48,401 bases of DNA, from positions 1 through 48,401 of the forward strand of contig CAILMI010000021.1 of the NCBI GenBank assembly GCA_903835255.1, in the 5' to 3' direction. The position numbers were made by a program, and so were the translations under genes. This document shows positions 9,335 to 17,649 of the stretch, one piece after another. The notes beneath the pieces were generated by a model. The model searched no databases. It was not told the DNA's origin and was given only the letters and a program-made list of their open reading frames with translations. The stretch's first letter is position 1, and each line of letters starts with the position of its first letter. This DNA comes from an uncultured Verrucomicrobia subdivision 3 bacterium. Lineage in GTDB: Bacteria; Verrucomicrobiota; Verrucomicrobiia; Limisphaerales; UBA11358.

Positions 9335-11077
9335 ATGAAACTCACATTTACACTCTTTAGGTTGTTGCTGCTTACTCTGTTGATTGGCCGCACGTCTGGC
9401 GTGGTCCGAGCAGAATCCTTGTCCGCCCAGCGTGCTGATTTGTCGGCAGATCACGCCATCCGCATCATTCTCGTAGGCGATTCCACCGTGACGGACAACG
9501 CCGGCTGGGGACTGGGCTTCAAGCAGTTTTTGAACACCAATGCCGAGTGCATCAACACCGCGCAAGGTGGACGCAGCTCCGAAAGTTTTCGCCGCGAAGG
9601 TCGCTGGACCAATGCGCTGGCGTTGAAGGGCGATTATTATCTGATCCAGTTCGGCCACAACAACGAGCCGGGCAAACCGGGCCGCTCGACCGATATGCCG
9701 ACGTTCGTCAGCAATATGGTCAGCTACGTCGAGGAAGCGCGAGCTGCTGGCGCAACGCCTGTGCTCGTGACGCCGCTCACGCGCCGCCAGTGGGATAAGG
9801 CGAATCCGGGCAAAATCAAATCCAGTCTCGCGCCTTACGCGGAAGAAGTCCGCAAGATTGCCGCCGCGAAAAATGTTCCGCTCGTAGATTTGCAGGCCTG
9901 CAGCATCGCCCTGTGCGAATCGCTGGGGCCGGAGAAATGTCTGGAGTTCAGTCCGCCGAAAGTGGTGGATGGAACGAACACCGGCGGTTACGACGGCACG
10001 CATTTGAAAGGCAGCGGCTATGTGCTGTTTGCCCGCCTCGTCGTGGAAGATCTGCGCAAAGCTGTGTCCGCGCTCGCTCCCGTGTTGCGCAACGAGCCGT
10101 TGAACGCCCAGCCGGTGGCCAAGGAATCAAAGTATGACGCCGTGGTTTCGGCGGATGGCTCTGGCACGCACAAAACCGTGCAAGCCGCAGTGGATAGCGC
10201 GCCCGCCAACCCGACCAACCCATTTGTCATTCTCATCAAGGCGGGCGTTTACCGCGAACATCTGGTCGTATCCAAGGAGCGTCCGAATCTGAAATTGCTC
10301 GGTGAGCCGACGGAAGTCGAACGCACCGTCATCACGGGTGGTTTGAATGTGAAAACGCCGACACCGGATGGCAAAACCGTGAGCACGCGCGACAGCAGCA
10401 CCGTGCTGGTGCAGGCCACAAATTTCACCGCTGAAAATATCACCTTTGAGAACACCACCACCCGCGAAGATCGCGTGCAGGCGCTGGCCATGTATGTGGA
10501 GGCTGACCGCGCGGTGTTCCGCAACTGCCGCTTTCTCGGCTGGCAGGACACACTCCGTGCCGATGCGCCGAAAGGCGGGGTGGGACGACACTATTTTCGC
10601 GATTGTTATATCGAAGGCCACGTGGACTTCATCTACGCGGCCGGCACATCTGTGTTCGAACGTTGCCACATCCATGTGAAAGCCGATGGCTACATCACCG
10701 CCGCTTCCACGCCGGAAAGCACGGCCTTCGGCTATGTGTTCCTTGATTGCAGAGTGACCGCTGGCCCGGCGGTGGTGAAAGGATTTTATCTCGGCCGCCC
10801 TTGGCGACCGTTTGCCGCCACGGCGTTCATCCGGTGCGAATTGCCCGCCCAAGTCCGGCCTGAAGGTTGGGAAAATTGGGGGAAAGTCGAAAACGAAAGC
10901 ACGGCTCGATATGCGGAATACCAAAGCACCGGGCCCGGAGCCAACAGGGCGGCTCGAGTGAAATGGGCACGCCAATTGACCGATGAAGCAGCGGCGGCAA
11001 TGACCGTTGAAAGTATTTTGCGCGGAGCAGATGGCTGGAATCCCCAACTTCAACTCGCCTCCATCAAAAAACCATGA
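9335..11077 (+). CDS. Rhamnogalacturonan acetylesterase (CE12) fused to pectin methylesterase (CE8)
   Basis: This 580-residue protein has a signal peptide (about 1-26) and two pectin esterase domains. Residues about 40-245 form an SGNH/GDSL hydrolase of the rhamnogalacturonan acetylesterase type: GDSTVTD (catalytic S50), GHNN (N108) and DGTHL (D219, H222). Residues about 265-570 form a CE8 pectin methylesterase with all expected active-site residues: Q381 in VQALAM, GWQDT (Q403, D404), GHVDFIY (D430) and LGRPW (R487, W489). One polypeptide should therefore remove acetyl groups from rhamnogalacturonan I and methyl esters from homogalacturonan. It lies 21 bases after the GH49-like gene, so the three enzyme genes probably form one transcript. 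No frameshift is seen at the fusion point. Confidence 0.93.
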   Translation: MKLTFTLFRLLLLTLLIGRTSGVVRAESLSAQRADLSADHAIRIILVGDSTVTDNAGWGLGFKQFLNTNAECINTAQGGRSSESFRREGRWTNALALKGDYYLIQFGHNNEPGKPGRSTDMPTFVSNMVSYVEEARAAGATPVLVTPLTRRQWDKANPGKIKSSLAPYAEEVRKIAAAKNVPLVDLQACSIALCESLGPEKCLEFSPPKVVDGTNTGGYDGTHLKGSGYVLFARLVVEDLRKAVSALAPVLRNEPLNAQPVAKESKYDAVVSADGSGTHKTVQAAVDSAPANPTNPFVILIKAGVYREHLVVSKERPNLKLLGEPTEVERTVITGGLNVKTPTPDGKTVSTRDSSTVLVQATNFTAENITFENTTTREDRVQALAMYVEADRAVFRNCRFLGWQDTLRADAPKGGVGRHYFRDCYIEGHVDFIYAAGTSVFERCHIHVKADGYITAASTPESTAFGYVFLDCRVTAGPAVVKGFYLGRPWRPFAATAFIRCELPAQVRPEGWENWGKVENESTARYAEYQSTGPGANRAARVKWARQLTDEAAAAMTVESILRGADGWNPQLQLASIKKP

Positions 11078-11081
11078 GCGG

Positions 11082-11582
11082 ATGGGTATGTTTAGAAAAT
11101 ATCCATCAAAAAAAGTAAGAAGCGATGTGGTTTGGCCGCGCTTCATGTCTGTTGACCGGCCTATGCCACATCGTGGAGTGGCGCGTAGTCTGAAATTCAT
11201 GGCCACGCATTTTCAGACTCCGGTTCAGTTGCAGGATCTGGTCGTAGAATCCGGCATGTCTCGGCGGGGATTAATCAAAGCGTTCCACAAGCATGTTGGC
11301 CGCCCGCCCGCCGCTGTATTACGTCAGATGCGGATCGAAAAGGCTCGGCATTTGTTGGTAACCGAGGATTTGTCTTTGAAGGAATTGGCCGAACGCGTTG
11401 GCTTTCGCAGTGCTAATACCTTTTGCGTGGCGTTTCAGCGCTCCGTCGGCATCGCCCCCAAACAATACCAGCGCAAAATCTGGTTGGCTGAACGACGCAA
11501 CCAGCAAAAGTTTGGTAATCCACTTCTCAAATTATCTGCAGCACATCAGAGCGACCGTTTGCATTCATTTGTCCTAGTATAA
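11082..11582 (+). CDS. AraC/XylR-type DNA-binding protein lacking a sensor domain
   Basis: The protein has a C-terminal AraC-type double helix-turn-helix (from GVARSLKFM to QYQRK), including SGMSRRGLIKAFHKHVG and a second helix set LKELAERVGFRSANTFCVAF. It resembles the DNA-binding half of XylR-like regulators, which normally carry a long periplasmic-binding-protein-like sugar sensor in front. Here only about 30 residues precede the HTH. The start at 11082 is chosen because it falls just after the upstream stop (11075-11077); the frame is open from 11007, and M at 11088 is also possible. It may be a free-standing regulator of the pectin genes or the surviving 3' end of a larger regulator. The HTH is certain; functionality is not. 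Confidence 0.7.
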   Translation: MGMFRKYPSKKVRSDVVWPRFMSVDRPMPHRGVARSLKFMATHFQTPVQLQDLVVESGMSRRGLIKAFHKHVGRPPAAVLRQMRIEKARHLLVTEDLSLKELAERVGFRSANTFCVAFQRSVGIAPKQYQRKIWLAERRNQQKFGNPLLKLSAAHQSDRLHSFVLV

Positions 11583-11854
11583 TGGACATTGCCTAGTTGC
11601 CGTCTTGAACTTGCGATAAATCAGTCGGTATAGATTTTTGCTCTAGTGCGTCTGCCAAGCAGCCATCAGCCAACGGAATTCGCTATATGCTTTCAATAAA
11701 ACGCCTTGCAATTTTATGCATTATGGAGAAACTACTCTGGCTTTAAGCGAGCGCTTACATTTGAAAACACAGCGTTTTATTGCACACGGGGTCCAATGGC
11801 GGGGTGCAATGGCAACTCTGAATAAAAACACCCTTGTAAGTGCTTGATTATCAA
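11583..11854. other. Spacer between pectin locus and tRNA-Leu
   Basis: This AT-richer stretch of 272 bases has no convincing coding frame. It must hold the tRNA promoter, but no clear -35/-10 pair can be picked by eye. Confidence 0.4.
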
Positions 11855-11939
11855 GCCCACGTGGCGGAATTGGCAGACGCGCTAGATTCAGGTTCTAGTG
11901 AGTAACATCGTACAGGTTCAAGTCCTGTCGTGGGCACCA
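11855..11939 (+). tRNA. tRNA-Leu (anticodon CAG)
   Basis: A full cloverleaf with long variable arm is visible. The acceptor halves GCCCACG and CGTGGGC pair perfectly. The anticodon arm CTAGA/TCTAG encloses the loop TTCAGGT, giving anticodon CAG. The T-arm contains GGTTCAAGTCC. The discriminator A at 11936 is followed by an encoded CCA (11937-11939). A class II tRNA with a CAG anticodon is leucine-specific. Confidence 0.95.
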
Positions 11940-11958
11940 TCTTCAAAAAAGCTCGCAA

Positions 11959-11990
11959 AAAAAGGCGTTCTGTTCGATATCAGCCTTTTT
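11959..11990 (+). terminator. Possible terminator after tRNA-Leu
   Basis: An A-rich inverted repeat (AAAAAGGC at 11959-11966 with GCCTTTTT at 11983-11990) lies 20 bases downstream of the tRNA and ends in a T run. The stem is short and the loop is 16 bases, so it is only a plausible intrinsic terminator. Confidence 0.4.
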
Positions 11991-12252
11991 AAAGGTCACC
12001 GGATACCGGCCCTATCTGGGGCAAAAAAAGTTTTCGAAAAATCAGTTTACCTGCGCTTTGAGAGCGTTTGTCCTTCACGGCACCATCGCGTGTCTTCGAT
12101 ATGGAAAAATTATAGGAGAGCAACCGTTCAGCGCCCCCCCATTATACAAGATTCACCAGCCAGCACATTTGAGGAGAGCGCCCCCCGCCGACGGGCCGTC
12201 CGAGGGTTGATGACCAAAACTGGCGCGGCAACGGGTTTCCCAAGCTAAAGGA
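11991..12252. other. Non-coding gap between tRNA-Leu and murA 3' end
   Basis: No credible gene is seen. A long frame across the tRNA and this gap has no recognisable protein character and overlaps the tRNA, so it is treated as chance. Confidence 0.5.
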
Positions 12253-13515
12253 TCATTTTTCTTGGATGCGCCGGATGTGCGCGCCCAATTTCCGAAGTTT
12301 TGCGTCCATCTGTTCGTAGCCGCGGTCGAGGTGATAGATCCGGTTCACCTGGGTCGTGCCTTTCGCCGCTAATCCCGCGATGACCAGAGCCGCGCTCGCT
12401 CGCAAATCACTCGCCATCACCGGCGCTCCGCTCAACGCCTTTCCGCCCTTCACAATCGCGCTGGGCCCCTCGATTTCAATGTCTGCGCCCAGGCGCGCCA
12501 GTTCGCTGACGTGCATAAAGCGCGATTCAAAAATCCGCTCGGTGATGATGCTGATGCCAGGTGCCAGCAGCAGCAGCGCCATCATTTGCGCCTGCACATC
12601 CGTTGGAAATCCAGAGTGCGGCAGCGTCGTTATGTCGACGGCTTTTAACTTTCCTCGGCGCCGGACGACCAGTGTTTCTCCCCGCGTCTCCACGGTTACC
12701 CGGGCCTCGTTCAATTTGTCAATCACCGCGCGCAGATGATCCGCCCGGGCGCCTTTTATAATTACTTCCCCATTCGTTGCCGCCGCGGCGATCATGAACG
12801 TTGCCGCCTCGATCCGGTCGGGGATGACCTCGTGCTCCGCCCCGTGCAATTTGGAAACACCCGTGATGGTGATCGTCGGGCTTCCAGCCCCCTCAATCCT
12901 TGCGCCCATTGCGTTCAGAAACTTGGCTAGGTCCACCACCTCCGGTTCGCAGGCTGCACTTTCGATGACGGTCACGCCCTTGGCCAGGGTCGCCGCCATC
13001 ATCACGTTCGCCGTGCCGAGCACTGTGGGCCCCGCCCGCCCGCCAAGAAATATCGTCGCGCCCCGGAGTTTTTTTGTCACAGCCTCGACGTAGCCGCCTT
13101 CAATTTTTATTTTAGCGCCCAAGGCCTGAAACCCTTTCAGATGCAGATTGATCGGACGGGCTCCGATTATGCAGCCGCCGGGCAGCGAAATGCGCGCTCT
13201 CTGCAGGCGCGCTAGCAGCGGCCCGGCAATGCAGATTGAACCTCGCATTTTGCGCACCAGATCGTAGTCAGCGAAGCCCTTGATTTTCCGTGCGCATACC
13301 GTCAGGGTCCCGTTTTCAAGCTTCGCGGTCGCGCCCAGCGATTGCAGAATTTGAACCATGAACCGCGTGTCGCTCAAGTCCGGCACGCGCCGGATCACGC
13401 AAGGCTCCTGAGTGAGGAGCGTTGCGGCCAGAATGGGCAGCGCCGCATTTTTGCTTCCGCTAATGGTCACTTCGCCACACAGGGGCCGGCCGCCTTTGAT
13501 TAAAAAACTTTCCAT
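12253..13515 (-). CDS. murA: UDP-N-acetylglucosamine 1-carboxyvinyltransferase MurA
   Basis: MurA transfers enolpyruvate from PEP to UDP-GlcNAc, the first committed step of peptidoglycan synthesis in the cytoplasm. The 420-residue length is normal. The N-terminal SGSKNAALP motif supplies K22 and N23, and the active-site loop LPGGCIIGARP places the catalytic cysteine at position 115, the same number as in E. coli. The cysteine implies sensitivity to fosfomycin-type inhibition, unlike variants with aspartate there. The gene stands alone, on the opposite strand from the pectin locus, and opens with ATG at 13515. Confidence 0.97.
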   Translation of the reverse strand: MESFLIKGGRPLCGEVTISGSKNAALPILAATLLTQEPCVIRRVPDLSDTRFMVQILQSLGATAKLENGTLTVCARKIKGFADYDLVRKMRGSICIAGPLLARLQRARISLPGGCIIGARPINLHLKGFQALGAKIKIEGGYVEAVTKKLRGATIFLGGRAGPTVLGTANVMMAATLAKGVTVIESAACEPEVVDLAKFLNAMGARIEGAGSPTITITGVSKLHGAEHEVIPDRIEAATFMIAAAATNGEVIIKGARADHLRAVIDKLNEARVTVETRGETLVVRRRGKLKAVDITTLPHSGFPTDVQAQMMALLLLAPGISIITERIFESRFMHVSELARLGADIEIEGPSAIVKGGKALSGAPVMASDLRASAALVIAGLAAKGTTQVNRIYHLDRGYEQMDAKLRKLGAHIRRIQEK

Positions 13516-13662
13516 GAGAAATATATTTCGCGCGTTTAGGTTGCTAAGGCCGCAAGCATAGTCAACCTATCCGGCAACGACAACCCACTTTTCTGCACCC
13601 ATGCTGGATTAAAATGACCGGCCCAAGGGCTTTCCAGCATTAGCTTTCCGGGGCTCACGGCC

Positions 13663-13935
13663 TCACTTCTTTTCCGCCATGACGGCTTGAATCTCCGCCA
13701 GGGTCACGAAGCCATCCTTGTCCTTGTCGATGCGCTTGAAGTTCTTGGAAACCCGCGGCATGCCGTCCTTGGCTTCGGCGGGCGATAATTTTCCGTCGCT
13801 GTTTTTGTCGGCTGCCTTGAATGCCTTCTCCATTTTCAACTCCTCTTCCGACCCCACGGCCAGGGCGGGCGCTGCGGATAAACAAGTAATGGAGACGGCG
13901 ATGCCGGCAAACAGGGGACGCAGATGTTTTTTCAT
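13663..13935 (-). CDS. Small exported EF-hand protein
   Basis: This is a 90-residue protein with a signal peptide (MKKHLRPLFAGIAVSITC, cleavage likely after ALA) and two EF-hand loops: DKNSDGKLSPAE and DKDKDGFVTLAE. It should bind calcium in the periplasm; the physiological role is unknown. The frame also opens at a TTG (13950) that overlaps the argJ stop, but the ATG at 13935 gives a canonical signal peptide and is preferred. It is probably expressed with argJ, which ends 12 bases upstream, although no functional link is obvious. Confidence 0.85.
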   Translation of the reverse strand: MKKHLRPLFAGIAVSITCLSAAPALAVGSEEELKMEKAFKAADKNSDGKLSPAEAKDGMPRVSKNFKRIDKDKDGFVTLAEIQAVMAEKK

Positions 13936-13946
13936 AAATTTAAAAT

Positions 13947-15344
13947 TCAACCCCCGAGCGTTGTCGGGTCGGTCACGTCGCCCTTGTTGTAGTCCACGTA
14001 GGCTTCGGTCAGATCGGCGGCATACATCACCGCACTCGCCTTCCCTAGGTTCAGGTGGATGTGCAGTTCAAATTCCTGGGGCGCGACGGCAGCGCAGAGC
14101 TGCTGGAACGTTGCCCGCGTCGGCTGGCCGCGCTTGAGGCTCCAGATAATTTTACGGCTGCCCACCGCGCTGTAACCGATGTCAATTTTCTCCTCCACCA
14201 CCGCCGCCGGCGAATACCCGACCGCGTCAATGATGCGGCCCCAGTTGGGATCGCCGCCGTGCCAGCTGGTCTTCACCAGGGCGCTGTTGGCCACCGCCCG
14301 GGCGGCGGCATCGGCGTCCTGAATGGTTTTCGCGCCCGCCACCCGCACGGTCACAACGCGGTGCACGCCTTCGCCGTCGCGCACAATTTTCTTGGCAAGT
14401 TCGAGGCAGACGTGGTTTAAGGCCGCCTGAAAGACTTCAAAATCCGGAAGCGGGCGGCGCGGGGCATGTTGGGCTTGTGCTTTCTTTTTTGAATCAAGAT
14501 GCGCCCCCCCGACTCCGAGGATGGGATTCCCGGCCAAACCATTGGCGAGAACCAAAACCGTGTCGTTCGTGCTCATGTCGCCATCCACGGTGATGCGGTT
14601 GAAACTGTGCGCGACGGCTGTATTCAAGGCCGACTGCAGGGCGGCCGCCCCGATGGCCGCGTCCGTCGTAATAAAGCAAAGCATCGTCGCGTGGAGCCCG
14701 CCGTGGGGCAGCGTGGCGGGTCGCGCGCCCGTGGGGCTCATACCCGGCTGGATCATTCCGGCCCCCTTGCAGATACCGCCGATGCGAACAGTCCTGCCCC
14801 CGAGTGGGAACTCAATGGCGATCTGTTTCGACCGGGAATCGCTGGTCATGATGGCCTCGGCGGCGTGGTCCGCACTTTCAATCTTGGCCCCCAGCAACGT
14901 CGCCGCCTCAATGATGCCGGCGCGAACCTGATCCATCGGCAGCGTCACGCCGATGCGGCCGGTGGAGCCGACCAGCGCCGAACCTTTTGGCAAATTCAGC
15001 GCGCGCTCGGTGAACGACACCATTTCGCGGGCATCTGCCATGCCCTGCTTGCCGGTGCAGGCGTTGGCATTGCCGGAATTAACGACCAGCACTTGCGACC
15101 GCCCCCCCGCTTTCACCCGCGCCACGCAGACCTTGACGGGCGCCGCGCAGACCTGATTGGTCGTGAACATGCCGGCGACGGTCGCGGGCGTCTCGGAAAC
15201 GATGAGCGCGAGGTCCCGCTTGGGACCCTTGTTGGAGCCCTTGCCAGTGCCGAGGCGTTTGATATCGCAAAAGACGCCGCTGGCAAGAAAGCCGCGGGGG
15301 GCAACGATGGAACCCGAAACGGATTTAAATGTTTTTTTACTCAT
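13947..15344 (-). CDS. argJ: Bifunctional ornithine acetyltransferase / N-acetylglutamate synthase ArgJ
   Basis: ArgJ recycles the acetyl group between N-acetylornithine and glutamate in arginine synthesis. It is made as a precursor that self-cleaves before a threonine; here the motif HATMLCFITTDA places that residue at T220. Other family signatures are VNSGNANACTG, KGAGMIQPGM, RITVDGDMSTND and SWHGGDPNWGR. At 465 residues it is longer than usual (about 400). One extra segment (residues 203-218) sits between GMIQPGM and the cleavage motif, where most ArgJ proteins run directly from one to the other. A second longer stretch lies near residues 276-301. The C-terminus is also extended beyond EAYVDYN. 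The frame is intact, so activity is expected. argC lies 900 bases upstream on the same strand. Confidence 0.95.
   Translation of the reverse strand: MSKKTFKSVSGSIVAPRGFLASGVFCDIKRLGTGKGSNKGPKRDLALIVSETPATVAGMFTTNQVCAAPVKVCVARVKAGGRSQVLVVNSGNANACTGKQGMADAREMVSFTERALNLPKGSALVGSTGRIGVTLPMDQVRAGIIEAATLLGAKIESADHAAEAIMTSDSRSKQIAIEFPLGGRTVRIGGICKGAGMIQPGMSPTGARPATLPHGGLHATMLCFITTDAAIGAAALQSALNTAVAHSFNRITVDGDMSTNDTVLVLANGLAGNPILGVGGAHLDSKKKAQAQHAPRRPLPDFEVFQAALNHVCLELAKKIVRDGEGVHRVVTVRVAGAKTIQDADAAARAVANSALVKTSWHGGDPNWGRIIDAVGYSPAAVVEEKIDIGYSAVGSRKIIWSLKRGQPTRATFQQLCAAVAPQEFELHIHLNLGKASAVMYAADLTEAYVDYNKGDVTDPTTLGG
14691..14738 (-). repeat. Extra in-frame segment inside argJ with inverted-repeat character
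   Basis: These 48 bases encode SPTGARPATLPHGGLH, absent from the ArgJ consensus as I know it. The DNA is rich in CCCACGG/CCGTGGG-like complementary words, as expected of a short palindromic element inserted in frame. Confidence 0.45.
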
Positions 15345-15380
15345 GAACGGAAATGAATTTGCAAAAGCCGGGACCGGTTT

Positions 15381-16199
15381 TCAAACCTTAACCGCATCCA
15401 TTTCCAGCCGCACCATGCGGACAGGGATCCGGCCGGATTGGTCCCGGGGATGCCGGTCAAGGTAGCGCCCGGTCACGGCGGCGATGAAATCCTCGCGCGC
15501 GCATTCTGGCACGCGCTGGACATAGGGGATCCAGGCGGTGCGCAACCAGGCGGCAAAACCCGCCGCGCCGTCATAGGTCTCATCTTTGGGCGCGAGTTCC
15601 AGCCGCTGAATTTTGAAGCCGGATTTCGGCAGCCATTTTTCGTAATCGGCCGGCGAGTAAAAAAAATAAGGCGTGCGCATCTTGCGGAAAAACCCGCGCC
15701 AGCGCTTGAGCCGCATCTCCGGCCGCAGCGCCAGAAACACGTCGTGGGCATTGCCCTTCCCGCCGCAGGAGACAACCAGCCGCCCGCCCGGTTTCAATAC
15801 CGAAGCCGCACCGCGCAGGACAGCCGGATGATCCTCCATCCAATGCAGGGCGGCATTGGAAAAGAAGACGTCAAACGGGCGGCTCAATTTTATTTTCCCC
15901 GCGTCCATTACGCGAAACCGCAAGTTTGGAAACGCATCCGGCGGAAACGTTTTCGTGGCAAACTCAATCATCTCCGGCGAGGCATCGACGCCCGTGACCG
16001 CACCGCGCGGCAAAGCACGGGCGATTTCCGCCGTCACCTTGCCGTCACCGCACCCCACATCCAGAAGGTGCTCACCGCCCCGCAGGTTAAGCCGAGCAAT
16101 CCGCTCTCGGGCCCAGCGGTGCTGCACGGCGGAATTCGCAGCGTAGTCAGCAGCGTTCCAGACAATCCTTTCTGCGGAAGACGGGGTCACCAGACTCAT
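15381..16199 (-). CDS. Class I SAM-dependent methyltransferase, trans-aconitate methyltransferase-like
   Basis: The 272-residue protein has the Rossmann motif LLDVGCGDGKVTAEIA, the acidic second strand GVDASPEMI, and a FSNAALHWM motif shared with the trans-aconitate 2-methyltransferase (Tam) group. It is probably a small-molecule carboxyl methyltransferase in the cytoplasm. The substrate cannot be read from the sequence. It sits between argC and argJ on the same strand, with short gaps, so it may be transcribed with them without a shared pathway. Confidence 0.8.
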   Translation of the reverse strand: MSLVTPSSAERIVWNAADYAANSAVQHRWARERIARLNLRGGEHLLDVGCGDGKVTAEIARALPRGAVTGVDASPEMIEFATKTFPPDAFPNLRFRVMDAGKIKLSRPFDVFFSNAALHWMEDHPAVLRGAASVLKPGGRLVVSCGGKGNAHDVFLALRPEMRLKRWRGFFRKMRTPYFFYSPADYEKWLPKSGFKIQRLELAPKDETYDGAAGFAAWLRTAWIPYVQRVPECAREDFIAAVTGRYLDRHPRDQSGRIPVRMVRLEMDAVKV

Positions 16200-16242
16200 T
16201 TTTTAGTTAGAGACTCCTCAGGTCGTCTCCTGCGAGTCGAGT

Positions 16243-17304
16243 TCAAACCAGTCCCGCCGTTTCGGGGAAATCACAGAGAATGTTCATGCTTTGAACGGCC
16301 TGACCGCTCGCGCCTTTGACCAGATTATCCTCGGCGCTCATCCCGATGAGCCGGCCGGTGCGAGGGTCGATCCGCCACGCAATTTCGCAGACGTTCGTGC
16401 CGACGACGTTTTTCGTGTCGGGCAATGCCTTGCCTTCGAGCAAACGGACGAACGGTTCGCTCGCGTAAGCCGAGTGATAGGCGGCGGAAATTTTCTCCGC
16501 AAACTGGGCCGCACCCGCCGCGTCGCAGACGCGTTCGGTCGGCGCAAGATACAGCGTCGTCAGAATGCCGCGGTTCACGGGAATCAAGTGCGGGGTGAAT
16601 TGAATCGTGACGTTTGTCCCGGCAGCCAAAGAAAGCTGCTCCTCGATCTCCGACAAATGCCGGTGCTTGGGGACGCCGTAGGGGCGGACGCTTTCATTGC
16701 ATTCGCAGAAGAGATAATCCAGCTCCGCCTTGCGGCCCGCGCCGCTGACGCCGCTCAAAGAATCCGCAATGATGCCGTCGGGCTGGACCAGCCCGGCCTT
16801 GAGCAGCGGGATCAATGGGAGCAGGATGCTGGTCGGGTAGCACCCCGGCGAGGCGATCAGCCGCGCGCGCTTGATTTCGTCCCGGTAAATCTCCGGGAGG
16901 CCATAAACCGATTTCGACAGCAAGTCCGGGGCGGGATGGGCGTGGGCATAAAACTCCTGGTAGACCGCCGCGCTCTTGAGCCGGAAATCGGCGCTCAAAT
17001 CGATGACCGTGCAACCGGCGGCGAGCAGCGGCACGGCATACTCGGCGGCGACGCCGTGCGGCAGCGCGAGAAAGACCACGTCGGCCAGTTTGGCTAGGGC
17101 CGGGGCGTCCGGCTCGGTGAACCGCAGCGTCTTGGATTTCGGATGGCTCGCAAACTTGGGAAACACCTGCGCCAGGGTTTGGCCGGCATTCTGGCGCGAG
17201 GTGACGGCGACCAATTCCGCGTGCGGATGATTGAGGAGCAGCTGCACGAGCACTTCGCCGGAATAACCGGACGCACCAACGATGGCGACCTTCTTCGTTT
17301 TCAT
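16243..17304 (-). CDS. argC: N-acetyl-gamma-glutamyl-phosphate reductase ArgC
   Basis: ArgC reduces N-acetylglutamyl phosphate to the semialdehyde with NADPH, the third step of arginine synthesis. The N-terminal NAD(P) fold starts VAIVGASGYSG. The catalytic cysteine is C155 in ASPGCYPTS. The 353-residue length is normal for the long ArgC type. The order argC, methyltransferase, argJ on one strand suggests an arginine gene group; argB and argD are not in the window. Confidence 0.96.
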   Translation of the reverse strand: MKTKKVAIVGASGYSGEVLVQLLLNHPHAELVAVTSRQNAGQTLAQVFPKFASHPKSKTLRFTEPDAPALAKLADVVFLALPHGVAAEYAVPLLAAGCTVIDLSADFRLKSAAVYQEFYAHAHPAPDLLSKSVYGLPEIYRDEIKRARLIASPGCYPTSILLPLIPLLKAGLVQPDGIIADSLSGVSGAGRKAELDYLFCECNESVRPYGVPKHRHLSEIEEQLSLAAGTNVTIQFTPHLIPVNRGILTTLYLAPTERVCDAAGAAQFAEKISAAYHSAYASEPFVRLLEGKALPDTKNVVGTNVCEIAWRIDPRTGRLIGMSAEDNLVKGASGQAVQSMNILCDFPETAGLV

Positions 17305-17316
17305 CTTTAAAAAATC

Positions 17317-17346
17317 TTAACCACGAAAGACGCGAACCACACGAAA
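17317..17346. repeat. Dispersed CACGAAA-type repeat
   Basis: The stretch contains CCACGAAAGACGCGAACCAC followed by ACGAAA. This iterated CACGAAA pattern is a familiar intergenic repeat in verrucomicrobial and planctomycete genomes (from memory). It sits directly before the argC start. Confidence 0.5.
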
Positions 17347-17477
17347 AATTCTCTGACCCGGAAAATAAAAAGGGCCAGGGACGATGAAACCCTTCATCAT
17401 CCCCGGCTTAGATTTCCAACTTCGGTTTAGTTAGCAGTGGAAACTCATAGCCAAAAAATTTTCCATTTTAAGTTTTC

Positions 17478-17498
17478 AGTTAAACAACAAAGGAACGA
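17478..17498. repeat. Left copy of a 21-base direct repeat flanking the AAA ATPase
   Basis: AGTTAAACAACAAAGGAACGA matches 19061-19081 (AGTTGAACAACAAAGGAATAA) at 18 of 21 positions, in the same orientation. Confidence 0.45.
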
Positions 17499-17649
17499 AG
17501 GAACAAACTCGAGCTGGTGTTTGTTACTGGAACACCTTGTTTTGGCACTGCCGCGGGTTGCCGTTCCCGGAAACCGGCCGAAATCCTTCGCAACCGTGGA
17601 GCCAAAAAGACATCTTGCAAATCAGGAGACAGACTCCATAATTACATAC

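Larger units (their letters stand above)
17305..17649. other. Spacer between argC and the AAA ATPase
   Basis: This 345-base intergenic region separates divergent genes and should hold both promoters. It begins with a CACGAAA-type dispersed repeat (17317-17346) and contains one copy of a 21-base repeat (17478-17498) that recurs after the ATPase gene. No gene is supported. Confidence 0.5.

Noticed and set aside
11898-12248. A 116-codon open frame starting inside the tRNA-Leu
   Set aside because: It begins within the tRNA and has no protein-like motif; a possible terminator lies inside it.
17437-17649. Upstream extension of the AAA ATPase
   Set aside because: It is AT-rich, contains a repeat, and precedes the conserved MLPRRLGARLNHLL start.
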